Of a DNA stretch of 64,000 nucleotides, positions 18,636 through 27,129 are shown piece after piece; position 1 is the first letter of the stretch, and each line of letters opens with the position of its first letter. The notes below the pieces were generated by a model. That model made no database searches and had not been told where the DNA came from. It saw nothing but the letters and a program-made list of their open reading frames with translations. The translations under genes were made by a program, and so were the position numbers. The stretch comes from Streptomyces monomycini. Its GTDB lineage: Bacteria; Actinomycetota; Actinomycetes; Streptomycetales; Streptomycetaceae. Where the stretch lies: positions 124,001-188,000 of the forward strand of contig NZ_JAFIQY010000001.1 of assembly GCF_022271435.1 (NCBI RefSeq). The letters run 5' to 3'.

Positions 18636-18667
18636 CGGGAGACGGGTCCGGGCCCGGACACCGGCCT

Positions 18668-18997
18668 TCAGCTCGCGAAGACAGTGCTGGCCAGGGCGAC
18701 ATGGACGGTGGTGCCGCCGATGATGCTCAGCAAGGCGTTGCGGCGCCACAGATGCAGTCCGACAGTGACGGCCAGTGCCGCCAGGGGCGCGAAGGCGTGT
18801 GCCTGGGGCAGCGGCAGGTCGCGCAGGCAGTAGACGAGCAGGATCACCATGATGCCGGACGGCATGGTGGTGCTGAGGTACTGGAGTGTCTTGCCGGCGC
18901 GCAGGGAGGCCAGAACGGTGAAGGGCGCGGCGCGCAGGGTCCAGTTGACGGCGGCCGAGACCGCGGCGGCCAGCAGCAGGTAGCGGGTGTCAGTCAT
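18668..18997 (-). CDS. azlD: AzlD-family small subunit of branched-chain amino acid exporter
   Basis: 109 residues, nearly all hydrophobic, with about four membrane segments. It contains the family pattern AVNWTLRAAPF near the N-terminus and STTMPSGIMVILLVYCL in the middle. AzlD (YgaH in E. coli) pairs with AzlC/YgaZ to export branched-chain amino acids. The ATG overlaps the azlC stop by 8 bp, so the two are co-translated. Confidence 0.85.
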   Translation of the reverse strand: MTDTRYLLLAAAVSAAVNWTLRAAPFTVLASLRAGKTLQYLSTTMPSGIMVILLVYCLRDLPLPQAHAFAPLAALAVTVGLHLWRRNALLSIIGGTTVHVALASTVFAS

Positions 18998-19739
18998 GTG
19001 AAGGCCTCTTGCGGGTGGCGAGGTGACGGACCAGGAGCGCGGCGGTGAACAGGGCGAAGGCCACGGGCAGTAGCTGGCCGGGGAGGACGGCCCGGGCGGC
19101 CAGGGCGCTGAGCAGTGCGAGGACAGGGGTGGGCAGGTCGCCGCGGCGTTCGGCGACGGCATCCAGGGCCAGGACGGCGAACAGGGCGGTCATGGCGAAG
19201 TCCAGGCCGGTGACGCGGTCGGGTATCAGCGAGCCGAGCAGGGCGCCGACGGTGGCACCGCCGACCCAGTAGACCTGGAGGATCGCCTGGAGCGACAGGA
19301 TGCGCGCGCCGGACCACGACCGGGCCTGCCCGCCGGTGGTCATGGCGTAGGCCTCGTCGGTCAGGGCAAAGGTGCTGTACGCCTTGCCGAAGCGTCCGCG
19401 CACCCGGTGCAGGGGGAAGGACAGTGCGTAGAAGACGTGCCGGGCGTTGACCATGAAGCCGGTCAGCGCGATCGTGGCCAGCGGCGCGGCCGCGACGGTC
19501 AGGCCCACCAGCAGGAACTCGAAGGATCCGGCGTAGACGACGGCGGCGAACAGCGGCGCGCACCACCGGGGCAGGCCGGCGTGGGTGATGACGACCCCGA
19601 GGGCGAGGCCGAGCGGCAGCAGGCCCAGCCCGACGGAGGCGGAGTCCTTCAGAGCCGCGAGGGCTTCGGTCCGCCGCCGGGCCGGGGGTATGGGGGCAGG
19701 GCAAAGGGAGTCGCTCACCGCGACCGGAAACATGGGCAC
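18990..19739 (-). CDS. azlC: AzlC-family branched-chain amino acid permease
   Basis: 249 residues with the AzlC signature: GLGLLPLGLALGVVITHAGL, then YAGSFEFLLVGL and the motif FMVNARHVFYALSF that marks the family, followed by ALTDEAYAM. It forms the large subunit of a branched-chain amino acid efflux pair with the overlapping azlD. The GTG at 19739 has AGGA upstream; an ATG at 19733 is an alternative. A divergent Lrp-type gene starts 62 bp away, the same arrangement as azlB/azlCD regulation in Bacillus. Confidence 0.9.
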   Translation of the reverse strand: MPMFPVAVSDSLCPAPIPPARRRTEALAALKDSASVGLGLLPLGLALGVVITHAGLPRWCAPLFAAVVYAGSFEFLLVGLTVAAAPLATIALTGFMVNARHVFYALSFPLHRVRGRFGKAYSTFALTDEAYAMTTGGQARSWSGARILSLQAILQVYWVGGATVGALLGSLIPDRVTGLDFAMTALFAVLALDAVAERRGDLPTPVLALLSALAARAVLPGQLLPVAFALFTAALLVRHLATRKRPSHD

Positions 19740-19741
19740 AG

Positions 19742-19762
19742 GGAAATCCTAGAAAGATTTCC
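19742..19762. promoter_or_regulatory. Likely Lrp-type operator in the azlC/lrp intergenic region
   Basis: GGAAATC-CTAGAAA-GATTTCC is a perfect 7-bp inverted repeat in the AT-richest spot of the region, between the divergent azlC and lrp-type genes. AsnC/Lrp proteins bind AT-rich imperfect palindromes of this size, often their own promoter. It sits immediately upstream of azlC and 40 bp before the regulator start. Function is inferred. Confidence 0.55.
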
Positions 19763-19801
19763 ACCTTATTTGGTTTCCGATTATTCGCTTATGGTGGCGT
19801 C

Positions 19802-20260
19802 ATGAGCAACGAAATCTCCCTCGATGCCGTGGACCGCGACATTTTGTTTCACCTGAGCCAGGACGGCCGGCTGACCAACGTGGAACTGGCCAAGCGGGTC
19901 GGCCTGACCCCGCCACCGTGCCTGCGCCGCCTCAAGCGGCTGGAGGAGACCGGCGTGATCACCGGCTACCGCGCCGTCGTCAATCCCGAAGCCGTCGGCC
20001 GCGGCCTGGAGGTCATGGTCGACGTCGAGGTGTCCGCCAACGACCTGAAGACCATCGGCATACTGGAGGAGACGCTCTCCTCGTACGAGGAAGTCGTCGA
20101 GTTCCGCCGGATGTTCGGCCGCCCCGACTACTTCCTGCGCGTCGCCGTCGCCGACCACGACGCCTACAGCGCCTTCCTCACCTCCAAGCTCACCGGCCTG
20201 CCCGGCATCCTGCGCGTGGAGTCCCACCTGACCATGCAGAAGATCAAGACCGACTCCTGA
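19802..20260 (+). CDS. Lrp/AsnC-family transcriptional regulator
   Basis: 152 residues. The N-terminal helix-turn-helix (AVDRDILFHLSQDGRLTNVE, then LAKRVGLTPPPCLRRLKRLE) is followed by the ITGYRAVVNPEAVG hinge and a C-terminal RAM ligand domain (about 70-145), as in Lrp. It is divergent from azlCD with a palindrome between, so it likely senses branched-chain or related amino acids and controls their export, as AzlB does in Bacillus. It ends 13 bp before the convergent crtU stop. Confidence 0.92.
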   Translation: MSNEISLDAVDRDILFHLSQDGRLTNVELAKRVGLTPPPCLRRLKRLEETGVITGYRAVVNPEAVGRGLEVMVDVEVSANDLKTIGILEETLSSYEEVVEFRRMFGRPDYFLRVAVADHDAYSAFLTSKLTGLPGILRVESHLTMQKIKTDS

Positions 20261-20273
20261 CCGCACGCGTGCC

Positions 20274-21881
20274 TCAGGTGCCGAGCAGCCGAGCCAGTCC
20301 GCGCAGCACCGCCGACCGGCCGCGGTCCGGGACCGTCCACAGGGTCTGGCCGCGCACGCCCCACCGCTCCAACAGGGTGTTGGCGGCGAGGAAGCCGGTG
20401 GTGGCCGCGCGTTCCATCAGGGCCACCGGCAGGTCGGTACGGACGAGGTCGCCGGCGACCGTCACGGCCGGGTCGGTGGTGCGTACGGTGGGGCGGTCGC
20501 GGAAGCCGTCCACCGGGAACAGGGGGCAGTCCGCGCGCCACTCGTGCTGGGCGTCGACGATCTTCGCCTCGCCCGTCTCCGGGTAGACGCGCTGGAGTTG
20601 GCCGATCAGCCGGTCCTGTTGCGCCTGCCGGGCGGTGTCCGTGCCGAGCGCGTACGCGTGCAGTTCCACCACCGAGCCGCCGTTACGGGAGGCCCACCGG
20701 GCCGCTTCCCCTTCCCATCGCTCCAGCACGCTGACGTTGTCGAGCGGGCCGAAGCCGCTGGTGCCGAGGAATCCCGGCCGGTCCGGGGCCACCGGCCGGT
20801 CGAGCCAGAGGCGGGAGACGAGGAACGGCGGGGCGGTGCGCAGCCGCAGCATCCGTTCGCGCCATTCCGGGTCGCCCAGTCGCGGTGAGGCGGCGACCAC
20901 GCGGCGCAGCCCGGTCACGTCGAGGGCGAGCACGACCGCGTCGTGGCGCGCCGCGCCGTGGCCGCCCCGTACGGTCACGCCCGCGCCGTGCCCCGGGGCG
21001 GGCTCCACGGACTCCACCGCGCAGCCGGTCCGGAAGGTGACACCGTGCCCGGTCAGGTAACGTCCCAGCGGTTCCCAGAGTGCCTGCGGGAACGGCTCGC
21101 CGGGGACGTCGAACAGCAGCCCTTCACTGGAGCCGAGGAAGTAGATGTGGAACATCAGGGCCATCTCGGCGGCCGACAGTTCCCCGGGGTCGGCGAAGAA
21201 ACTGCGGGAGAACACCTCGAACGCCAGGTGGTGCGCGGCCTCGGGAAAGCGGATGCGGTCCAGCAGTCGGCGCGCGCTGACGCCGTCCAGGCGCTCGTAC
21301 ACGTCGGGGGTGCGTACGTCGAGCAGCGGCAGGGCGGCGCGCGGGTTCATCCGGGCCATCTCGCGCAGGGTGAACGTAGGGCTGAGCGCGGCGAAACCGA
21401 GGGCGCTCCACGGCGGCGTGCGCGGGACGTGGGCGAAGCTGTCCTGGAGGCCGTTGCTGTGGCGCAGCGGGTAGTCGGGCAGTCCGGTGAGCGCGGCCAG
21501 CGCCGGGTCGGCGCGCCGCAGCAGGCCGCGCAGGTTGTAGTACTGGCGGAAGAAGGCGTGGAAGCCGCGGGTCATGGTCGCCCCGGAGCCGTCGGCGAGC
21601 TGGATCCGCCGTCCGGCGAGCCGGCCGCCGAGCCCCGGTTCCCGCTCGTACAGCGTGACCCGGACGCCCCGTTCGGCGAGTCCGGTGGCCGCGGCCAGTC
21701 CGGCGATGCCGCCGCCGAGCACCGCGACGTGCGGTGGCTCGCCGGTGATCCTGGCCCGGCCCGGCGGTGGCGGCACGACACGGGCGCGCCGGTCCCGGCC
21801 CCGGCACGGGGCGGTGGGGGTGCGCCGGGCGGCGGCCGGGAGCGTGGCCGGGAGGGCAGCTTCACGCGGGAGGGTCGTCAT
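20274..21881 (-). CDS. crtU: Carotene desaturase/methyltransferase (isorenieratene synthase type)
   Basis: 535 residues. FAD-binding motif VAVLGGGIAGLAAATGLAERG near 60-80, then GGRLAGRR and RGFHAFFRQYYNLRGLLRR, characteristic of CrtU rather than CrtI. CrtU desaturates the beta-ionone ring and shifts a methyl group to make the aromatic rings of isorenieratene. The ATG at 21881 lies inside the end of crtY (20-bp overlap), so the two are coupled. The absence of crtT and crtV nearby differs from the S. griseus-type arrangement. Confidence 0.87.
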   Translation of the reverse strand: MTTLPREAALPATLPAAARRTPTAPCRGRDRRARVVPPPPGRARITGEPPHVAVLGGGIAGLAAATGLAERGVRVTLYEREPGLGGRLAGRRIQLADGSGATMTRGFHAFFRQYYNLRGLLRRADPALAALTGLPDYPLRHSNGLQDSFAHVPRTPPWSALGFAALSPTFTLREMARMNPRAALPLLDVRTPDVYERLDGVSARRLLDRIRFPEAAHHLAFEVFSRSFFADPGELSAAEMALMFHIYFLGSSEGLLFDVPGEPFPQALWEPLGRYLTGHGVTFRTGCAVESVEPAPGHGAGVTVRGGHGAARHDAVVLALDVTGLRRVVAASPRLGDPEWRERMLRLRTAPPFLVSRLWLDRPVAPDRPGFLGTSGFGPLDNVSVLERWEGEAARWASRNGGSVVELHAYALGTDTARQAQQDRLIGQLQRVYPETGEAKIVDAQHEWRADCPLFPVDGFRDRPTVRTTDPAVTVAGDLVRTDLPVALMERAATTGFLAANTLLERWGVRGQTLWTVPDRGRSAVLRGLARLLGT

Positions 21882-23154
21882 CGGACGGTCCGTTCCTGTT
21901 CGGGGCCGGGGTGGCCGGGGCAACGGCCGGTGCGGTCGTCGGCACGCCGCTCTCCGTACGGACCGTGCGTACGTACGGACGACGGCGCAGCCCCGGCATC
22001 TCGGCCACGGTGCGCAGCATGGGCAGAACGGGGGTGTGGAGGCCGATCGACAGGTCCTCGTGCAGCCGGGTGCCGCCGTCCAGGAAGCGCAGCAGCCGTT
22101 CCATCGGTACGCCGCGGAACAGCCCGGTGAAGAAGTCGGCGCCGTCGATGCGTCCACGGTCGAGGGCGCGCAGCAGGACGGCGTCCATCAGCCGGGAGCG
22201 CGCGGTGTGCGGGGGCGGCGGGGCCGGGGAGCGGCCCTGGTGGACGGCGGCGGCGATGGCCCGGGTCTGGCGCTGGACTGCGGCGAAGGTGTAGCCGGTC
22301 GACGGACGGGTGGCGCCGCCCGCGGCGCCGATCCGGAAGACGCCGGGCCCGGCGCCGCGGGGGAAGCGCGCGTCGGTCATCGGGATGACGCCCTGTTCGG
22401 AGGCGGTGATCCGGTACGGGCCGAGCGGACGGACCTCGGTGAGGTAGTGGCGCAGCGCACGGTGGTAGGCGGCCTCGTCCAGCGGGGCGGCGGAGAACTC
22501 GGTGTACTCGACCAGCGCTTCGTGCGGGCCGAGCGGGAGGACGTAGCCGAAGGAGAGCCCGTGGTCCGGCTGCGGGGTGCGGAAGTCCATCAGGTCGGCG
22601 GTCGCGGGGTCGAACTCGGGCCGTTCCGTGCGGACGAACCAGCCGTGGAAGTGCTGGAGCAGGGTGGTGCGGGCGGGCGGCAGGGCGGGCAGGGGCCGGG
22701 AGTCGAACACCCAGCGGGCCCGCAGCCGCAGGGGGGCGCCTTCCGGAGTCGTGCCGCGGACCTCGGCGCCGCCCGGCAGCGTGCGCACGTCGTCCACGAC
22801 GGCCGTCACCCGGTGTGCGGAGGGGGTGGCCGCGAGCCGGTCACCGACCAGTTCCCCGAACGCGCCGGAGCGCAGCATCTTGTACCGCAGCGGTGCCGGA
22901 CGTCCGGTCAGCGGGGAGCCGTCGGCCCCGTGGACGCGGAGCCGGTCCCAGGAGGCCGCGAGGACGCCGTCGTACTCGCCGTCCGGCCCTTCCCAGTAGC
23001 ACCAGGTGCGTTCGGGGGGCCTGAGCGGTCCCGGCGGCGCGTCCACGACGGTCACCTGGGGGCAGCGGGCGCCGGGCGGCGGGGCGCAGAGCCGGTGGGC
23101 GAGGGAGAGTCCGGCGGCGCCACCGCCCACGACGGCCACCTCCGTGTCGTACAC
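21862..23154 (-). CDS. crtY: Lycopene beta-cyclase
   Basis: 430 residues. It starts with an FAD motif (EVAVVGGGAAGLSLAHRL) and contains RTWCYWEG, YTEFS and IGAAGGATRPSTGYTF, all typical of CrtY lycopene cyclases. It closes both ends of lycopene to beta-carotene, the CrtU substrate. I chose the GTG at 23154 because GGGAGGGA lies six bases upstream; a longer reading to 23271 has no such site and adds an Arg-rich segment outside the family. The Pro-rich tail of about 30 residues overlaps the crtU start. Confidence 0.9.
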   Translation of the reverse strand: MYDTEVAVVGGGAAGLSLAHRLCAPPPGARCPQVTVVDAPPGPLRPPERTWCYWEGPDGEYDGVLAASWDRLRVHGADGSPLTGRPAPLRYKMLRSGAFGELVGDRLAATPSAHRVTAVVDDVRTLPGGAEVRGTTPEGAPLRLRARWVFDSRPLPALPPARTTLLQHFHGWFVRTERPEFDPATADLMDFRTPQPDHGLSFGYVLPLGPHEALVEYTEFSAAPLDEAAYHRALRHYLTEVRPLGPYRITASEQGVIPMTDARFPRGAGPGVFRIGAAGGATRPSTGYTFAAVQRQTRAIAAAVHQGRSPAPPPPHTARSRLMDAVLLRALDRGRIDGADFFTGLFRGVPMERLLRFLDGGTRLHEDLSIGLHTPVLPMLRTVAEMPGLRRRPYVRTVRTESGVPTTAPAVAPATPAPNRNGPSDDDPPA

Positions 23155-23584
23155 GCCGACTCCCTCCCGTACCGCCCGGCACCGGACCGACGGGTCCGCC
23201 ACGTCTGCGTGTGCCCGCCCGGCCGGGTTCCACCGGTCCCGGGGCCGCCTTCCGGGCCGCCGACTCCGCACCGGGACGTATCGCCATGATCCTTACCACG
23301 CCGGACGGGCGGCGGCCGGTCCGTGACACGCGCGGCGGTGGGGTCCGGGGCATCCGTACGGGAACGGAGAAAGCCCCGGCCAGACGGGGGGAGCTGGCCG
23401 GGGCGGTCCGGAACGGGCGGGGACGCCGCCCTCGCCGACGAGTCGACGAAAGGGTCCGCACAACCCGTGATCAATTGAACGATAAACCATTGATGGCCTC
23501 TACACCAAACCAGATCGATGTGACGCATATCGCTCCCCGCCGGTCACCCCCGGTGCGCACGGGCACCGCACGCGCGTAGGCATG
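23155..23584. other. Leader/promoter region of crtY-crtU
   Basis: 430 bp without a convincing gene. An AT-rich patch at 23468-23520 (GATCAATTGAACGATAAACC and onward) is the best place for the crtYU promoter. ATTGA occurs twice, 15 bp apart (23474 and 23489), which could be a factor-binding site. The hairpin at 23373-23404 lies between this patch and crtY. Confidence 0.4.
23373..23404 (-). terminator. Hairpin with T-rich tail in the crtY leader (terminator or attenuator)
   Basis: GCCCCGGCCAG and CTGGCCGGGGC form a perfect 11-bp stem with a 10-nt loop. Read leftward it is followed by TTTCTCC. It lies about 220 bp upstream of the crtY start in the direction of crtY transcription, so it could be an attenuator there, or a second terminator for the protease gene farther right. 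Confidence 0.55.
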
Positions 23585-23628
23585 CGACTGCCGCGCGGCA
23601 GGGGCCGTTCCCCTCCACGCGGCAGTCG
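23585..23628 (-). terminator. Hairpin after the snapalysin gene
   Basis: CGACTGCCGCG pairs perfectly with CGCGGCAGTCG (11 bp), and the loop holds a further AGGGG/CCCCT stem. It lies 25 bp after the snapalysin stop, as expected for its terminator, though no T-run follows. Confidence 0.6.
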
Positions 23629-23652
23629 TCAGCAGATCAGGAGATCAGCAGG

Positions 23653-24318
23653 TCAGGAGGCCGGGGCGAGCTGCGCCACCAGGCCGTTGCGCCACAGGGC
23701 GTCCACCCGGGCGCGCTCCTGCGCGTTCGGGTTGGTGTTCTGGCAGGAGGGGCCGGGGCCGCCGCCCGACATCAGCTCGCTGCACGGGCCCGAGTAGTGG
23801 TCGGGCAGGCCGAGGACGTGACCCGTCTCGTGAGCCACCACGCGGGTGGAGTTGTACTGCTGGTTCTGCCGGTAGTCGAGGAAGATGTAGCCCCGGCCGT
23901 GGCCGTCGGTGCTCGCGTAGGAGCCGCGGGCATCGTTGCCCTCGCGGTACGAGAAGTCGCCCCTGGAGCCTTCCTGGAGCTTCACGTTGGTCACCGAGCT
24001 GTTCCAGATCTGCGTGCTGCGCGCTATCTGGCTGCGGAAGGTGGGAGCGCTGCTCGCGTTGTACGTGACGGTGACCGCCTTGATGCCGGGCGTCGCCGCG
24101 CGCTTGGCGGCGGCGGCCTTCATGACGGCCTGGAAGAACGCCTTGTTGGCCGTGGCTTCCTCGGCCGAGCCGGCGTACTTGGCTATGGAGGCCGGGGTGG
24201 AGACGTTCGCGGCGGCGGGGGCGGCCGGCGCGGAAGCCGCGGTGGCGGGGACGGTACCGAGGGAGGCGGCCAGACCGAGGCCGAGCACGGCGGTGAGGAC
24301 CGTACGGGTGGGTCTCAT
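23653..24318 (-). CDS. snpA: Snapalysin-type secreted zinc protease
   Basis: 221 residues. A signal peptide (RPTR start, hydrophobic core to about residue 27, cut near ATAASA) is followed by a pro-segment and an M7 metallopeptidase domain with [12 protein letters not shown] (near 162-173), the zinc ligands and catalytic Glu, and the M-turn ELMSGG. Snapalysins are small extracellular neutral proteases of Streptomyces. Two cysteines (in GPCSEL and PSCQNT) fit the disulfide of the family. The LysR activator usually divergent from snpA is not present here; the 274 bp upstream hold no gene. Confidence 0.92.
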   Translation of the reverse strand: MRPTRTVLTAVLGLGLAASLGTVPATAASAPAAPAAANVSTPASIAKYAGSAEEATANKAFFQAVMKAAAAKRAATPGIKAVTVTYNASSAPTFRSQIARSTQIWNSSVTNVKLQEGSRGDFSYREGNDARGSYASTDGHGRGYIFLDYRQNQQYNSTRVVAHETGHVLGLPDHYSGPCSELMSGGGPGPSCQNTNPNAQERARVDALWRNGLVAQLAPAS

Positions 24319-24592
24319 GGGGGAACCTCGTCATCCGTGGGAGGGATTTGGTACCCGGATTGTGAAGGAATCAAGGTCCGCTGCGGATGACAGCTTTTGG
24401 TGATAGGGCCGTGACATCGCCCCGGGCGTCCGGAGCCCAGCCCTCCGCAACTCCCTTGTCACGCAAGGTTCATGACGCGGCGAAGGTCCCGTTCACACCG
24501 TTGGCACGGGAACGCGGCACCTGCCCGCGTCATCACCGACTACGTCGAATGACGTATTCCGTACGCGTTCGACGGAGGTGCGGGCCCGGACG

Positions 24593-25480
24593 TCAGCCGG
24601 GCAGCGGCCGCGCCCGGTTGAGGTTGAGCAGGGGCGCGAGCAGGTCGCCGTGGCGCTCACGGCGCTCGGCGACGGCGTCGAAGAGGAACGTGAGCTGCTC
24701 CGGGTCCGTACAGGCCTCGACCTCGTCCCAGGTCACGGGGGCGGAGACGGTCGGCAGCGCACGGGCGCGCACCGTGTAGGGGGCGGCGGTGGTCTTGGAG
24801 GCCGAGTTCTGCGAGAAGTCGATGAAGACCTTCCCCGGCCGCAGAGCCTTGGTCATCCGGTGCACGACATGGCCGGGCAGGGTCTGCTCGGCCTCGACGG
24901 CGATCGCCTTGGCGTACGCCGTGACGTCGTCCGAGGGCGTCGGCTCGATCGGTACGAGGATGTGCAGGCCCTTCGAGCCGCTGGTCTTCGCGTAGACGTT
25001 GAGGCCGTCGGCCGCCAGGCGCTCGCGCAGCCACCGGGCCACCCCGCAGCACTCCACGATCGTGGCCGGCTCCCCCGGGTCGAGGTCGAACACGAGCCGG
25101 TCGGCGATGCGGGGCGCGGCGGCGGTCCACTGCGGGGTGTGCAGCTCGACGACGAGGTTGGCGGCCCACATCAGGGTCGGTACGTCGCGGACCAGCACCT
25201 GCTGCCGGGACTTCGCCGTGCTGCCGGGCACCTCGGTGGTCTTCACCCATGCGGGCGTCCCGGGCGGCACGTTCTTGGTGAAGAACTGCTGGCCGTCGGG
25301 CCCGTCGGGATAGCGCAGGAAGGAGACGGGCCGGTCGTGGACGTGGGCGAGGAGGGCGCCCGCGGTGGTGGCGTAGTAGTGCAGCAGCTCGCCCTTGGTG
25401 GTGCCGGTCCGCGGATACAGGACCTTGTCCAGGTTGGTGAGCGACAGCCGCCGCCCCTCCACGACGGTGATTGGCGACAT
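24593..25480 (-). CDS. ligD: LigD-type NHEJ polymerase/primase domain protein
   Basis: 295 residues from ATG 25480; a GTG at 25507 would add nine. It is a stand-alone polymerase domain of LigD: TNLDKVLYP, DRPVSFLRYPDG, RLVFDLDPG (catalytic Asp pair, near 130-136) and YAKTSGSKGLHILVPI. There is no nuclease or ligase domain, the common split form in Streptomyces. It fills gaps and extends ends during non-homologous end joining. It is divergent from ku with only 41 bp between starts, so they likely share a control region. Confidence 0.92.
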   Translation of the reverse strand: MSPITVVEGRRLSLTNLDKVLYPRTGTTKGELLHYYATTAGALLAHVHDRPVSFLRYPDGPDGQQFFTKNVPPGTPAWVKTTEVPGSTAKSRQQVLVRDVPTLMWAANLVVELHTPQWTAAAPRIADRLVFDLDPGEPATIVECCGVARWLRERLAADGLNVYAKTSGSKGLHILVPIEPTPSDDVTAYAKAIAVEAEQTLPGHVVHRMTKALRPGKVFIDFSQNSASKTTAAPYTVRARALPTVSAPVTWDEVEACTDPEQLTFLFDAVAERRERHGDLLAPLLNLNRARPLPG

Positions 25481-25521
25481 ACGATGACCATCCCATACAA
25501 ATGCCACGGCAAGGATGAGAC

Positions 25522-26622
25522 ATGCGATCTGTTTGGAACGGGTCTATCTCCTTCGGGCTGGTCAGCATCCCCGTGAAGACCTACAGCGCGACCGAGCGCA
25601 CCGCCTCCGTCTCGTTCGTCCGCATCCACGAGAAGGACGGCGGCCGGATCCACTACCGCAAGGTGTGCGAGCTGGACGGCGAGGAGGTCCCCAACGAGGA
25701 GGTCGGCAAGGGCTACCAGGCCGCGGACGACACGATCGTGCCGATCACCGACGAGGACCTGGCCAAGCTGCCGCTGCCGACCACCAAGACCCTGACCATC
25801 CTGGCCTTCGTCGGCGCGGACGAGATCGACCCGCTCCAGCTGGACAAGTCCTACTTCCTGGGGCCCAACGGCGTCGCCGCCGCCAAGCCGTACGCCCTGC
25901 TGCGGGACGCGCTGGAGCACCAGGAGAAGGTCGCGATCGGCAAGGTCGCCATGCACGGGCGGGAGACGCTGGCCATGCTCCGGTCGCACGACGGGGCGAT
26001 CGCCATGCACACCCTGCTCTGGCCGGACCAGGTCCGCTCGGCGCGCACCGTCGCCCCGGCCGACAAGGTCGAGATCCGGGAGAACGAGCTGACCCTCGCC
26101 GAGACCCTGATGGACTCGCTCGGCGACCTGGACGAGTCCGAGCTGCACGACGACTACCGGGAGGCCGTCGAAGAGCTGGTCTCCGCGAAGCTGGAGGGCG
26201 GCGAGCCGGCCGCGCCCCGGACCGCGCCCGGCGCCGGCGGCAAGGTCATCGACCTGATGGCCGCGCTGGAGAACAGCGTCCGCGCGGCGCGCGAGTCGCG
26301 CGGGGAGAACGGTGGCGGCGGGGTGGAGCAGGACGAGGAGTCGGCGTCGGTCACGCCGATCGGGAGCCGCAAGACCGCGAAGAAGACCGCGGCGAAGACC
26401 GCGTCCGGCGGTGGCGCCAAGAAGACGGCAGCGGCCCGTAAGACGTCCGGGGCCGCCGCCGAGAAGACCGCTTCGGGCAAGGCGCCGGGCGGGTCCGGCG
26501 CGAAGAAGACGGCGGGGAGCGGCAGCTCGGGCGGCAAGAAGACCGCGGCGAAGACGTCCACGGCCAAGTCCGCCGCGAAGAAGAGCACCGCCAAGCGGAG
26601 CGGGAAGAAGGCGTCGGCCTGA
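25522..26622 (+). CDS. ku: Ku DNA end-binding protein
   Basis: 366 residues. The bacterial Ku core (about 1-255) begins MRSVWNGSISFGLVSIPVKTY and includes YRKVCELDGEEV and the LDKSYFLGP segment. After about 255 comes a Lys/Ala/Thr/Gly-rich basic tail (repeats such as KKTAAKTA), longer than in short bacterial Ku proteins and typical of actinobacterial ones, where it binds DNA. AAGGA lies six bases before the ATG. Ku holds broken ends for the divergently encoded LigD polymerase and a ligase elsewhere. Confidence 0.95.
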   Translation: MRSVWNGSISFGLVSIPVKTYSATERTASVSFVRIHEKDGGRIHYRKVCELDGEEVPNEEVGKGYQAADDTIVPITDEDLAKLPLPTTKTLTILAFVGADEIDPLQLDKSYFLGPNGVAAAKPYALLRDALEHQEKVAIGKVAMHGRETLAMLRSHDGAIAMHTLLWPDQVRSARTVAPADKVEIRENELTLAETLMDSLGDLDESELHDDYREAVEELVSAKLEGGEPAAPRTAPGAGGKVIDLMAALENSVRAARESRGENGGGGVEQDEESASVTPIGSRKTAKKTAAKTASGGGAKKTAAARKTSGAAAEKTASGKAPGGSGAKKTAGSGSSGGKKTAAKTSTAKSAAKKSTAKRSGKKASA

Positions 26623-26688
26623 GACACCCCGTGCGGGCGGTTTCGGCATGGGTCCTCGCGCGGCCACCGGTGGCCTTAAAGTCGGTGC

Positions 26689-27066
26689 ATGGCTTCAGAC
26701 GAGGGAACGGTGCGCGTCGACAGCTGGATCTGGTCCGTCCGGCTGACCAAGACGCGTTCGGCGGCCGCGACGGCCTGCCGCGGCGGGCATGTACGGGTCA
26801 ACGGAGAGCGGGCGAAGGCCGCCCAGGCGGTGCGGCCAGGCGACGAGGTCCGGCTGCGGCACGCCGGGCGCGAGCGTGTCGTGGTGGTCTCGCGCCTGGT
26901 CCGCAAGCGGGTGGGCGCCGCGGTCGCCGCGGAGTGCTTCGTCGACAACAGTCCTCCGCCGCCGCCCCGTGAGGAGATCGCCGCGGTCGGCCACCGCGAC
27001 CGCGGCGCCGGACGGCCCACCAAGCGCGACCGGCGCGAGCTGGAGCAGCTGCGCGGAGGCCGCTGA
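26689..27066 (+). CDS. S4-domain RNA-binding protein (Hsp15-like)
   Basis: 125 residues. An S4 RNA-binding domain covers about 9-70: VRVDSWIWSVRLTKTRSAA, then GGHVRVNGERAKAAQAVRPGD. The C-terminal tail is basic (GAGRPTKRDRRELEQLR). This matches the Hsp15/YrfH family, which binds ribosomal RNA of stalled 50S subunits. It follows ku by 66 bp on the same strand and could be read from the same message. Confidence 0.9.
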   Translation: MASDEGTVRVDSWIWSVRLTKTRSAAATACRGGHVRVNGERAKAAQAVRPGDEVRLRHAGRERVVVVSRLVRKRVGAAVAAECFVDNSPPPPPREEIAAVGHRDRGAGRPTKRDRRELEQLRGGR

Positions 27067-27074
27067 GCCGGAGA

Positions 27075-27125
27075 GCCGAGCGGCCGTACGGGGTGCCTCA
27101 GCGGCTTCCCGTACGGCCGCTCGGC
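27075..27125. terminator. Bidirectional terminator hairpin
   Basis: Two 18-bp arms (27075-27092 and 27108-27125) are perfect inverted copies, GCCGAGCGGCCGTACGGG and its complement, around a 15-nt loop. The hairpin sits exactly between the convergent S4 and YchJ-like genes and can serve both. Confidence 0.85.
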
Positions 27126-27129
27126 GCAC

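Noticed and set aside
18647..18660. GTCCGGGCCCGGAC palindrome between convergent genes as terminator
   Set aside because: It is self-complementary without a loop and lacks a T-run; a small stem is possible but not strong enough to annotate.
24319..24592. Possible LysR-type activator divergent from snapalysin
   Set aside because: Only 274 bp are present and no helix-turn-helix can be read; the usual snpR partner is absent here.
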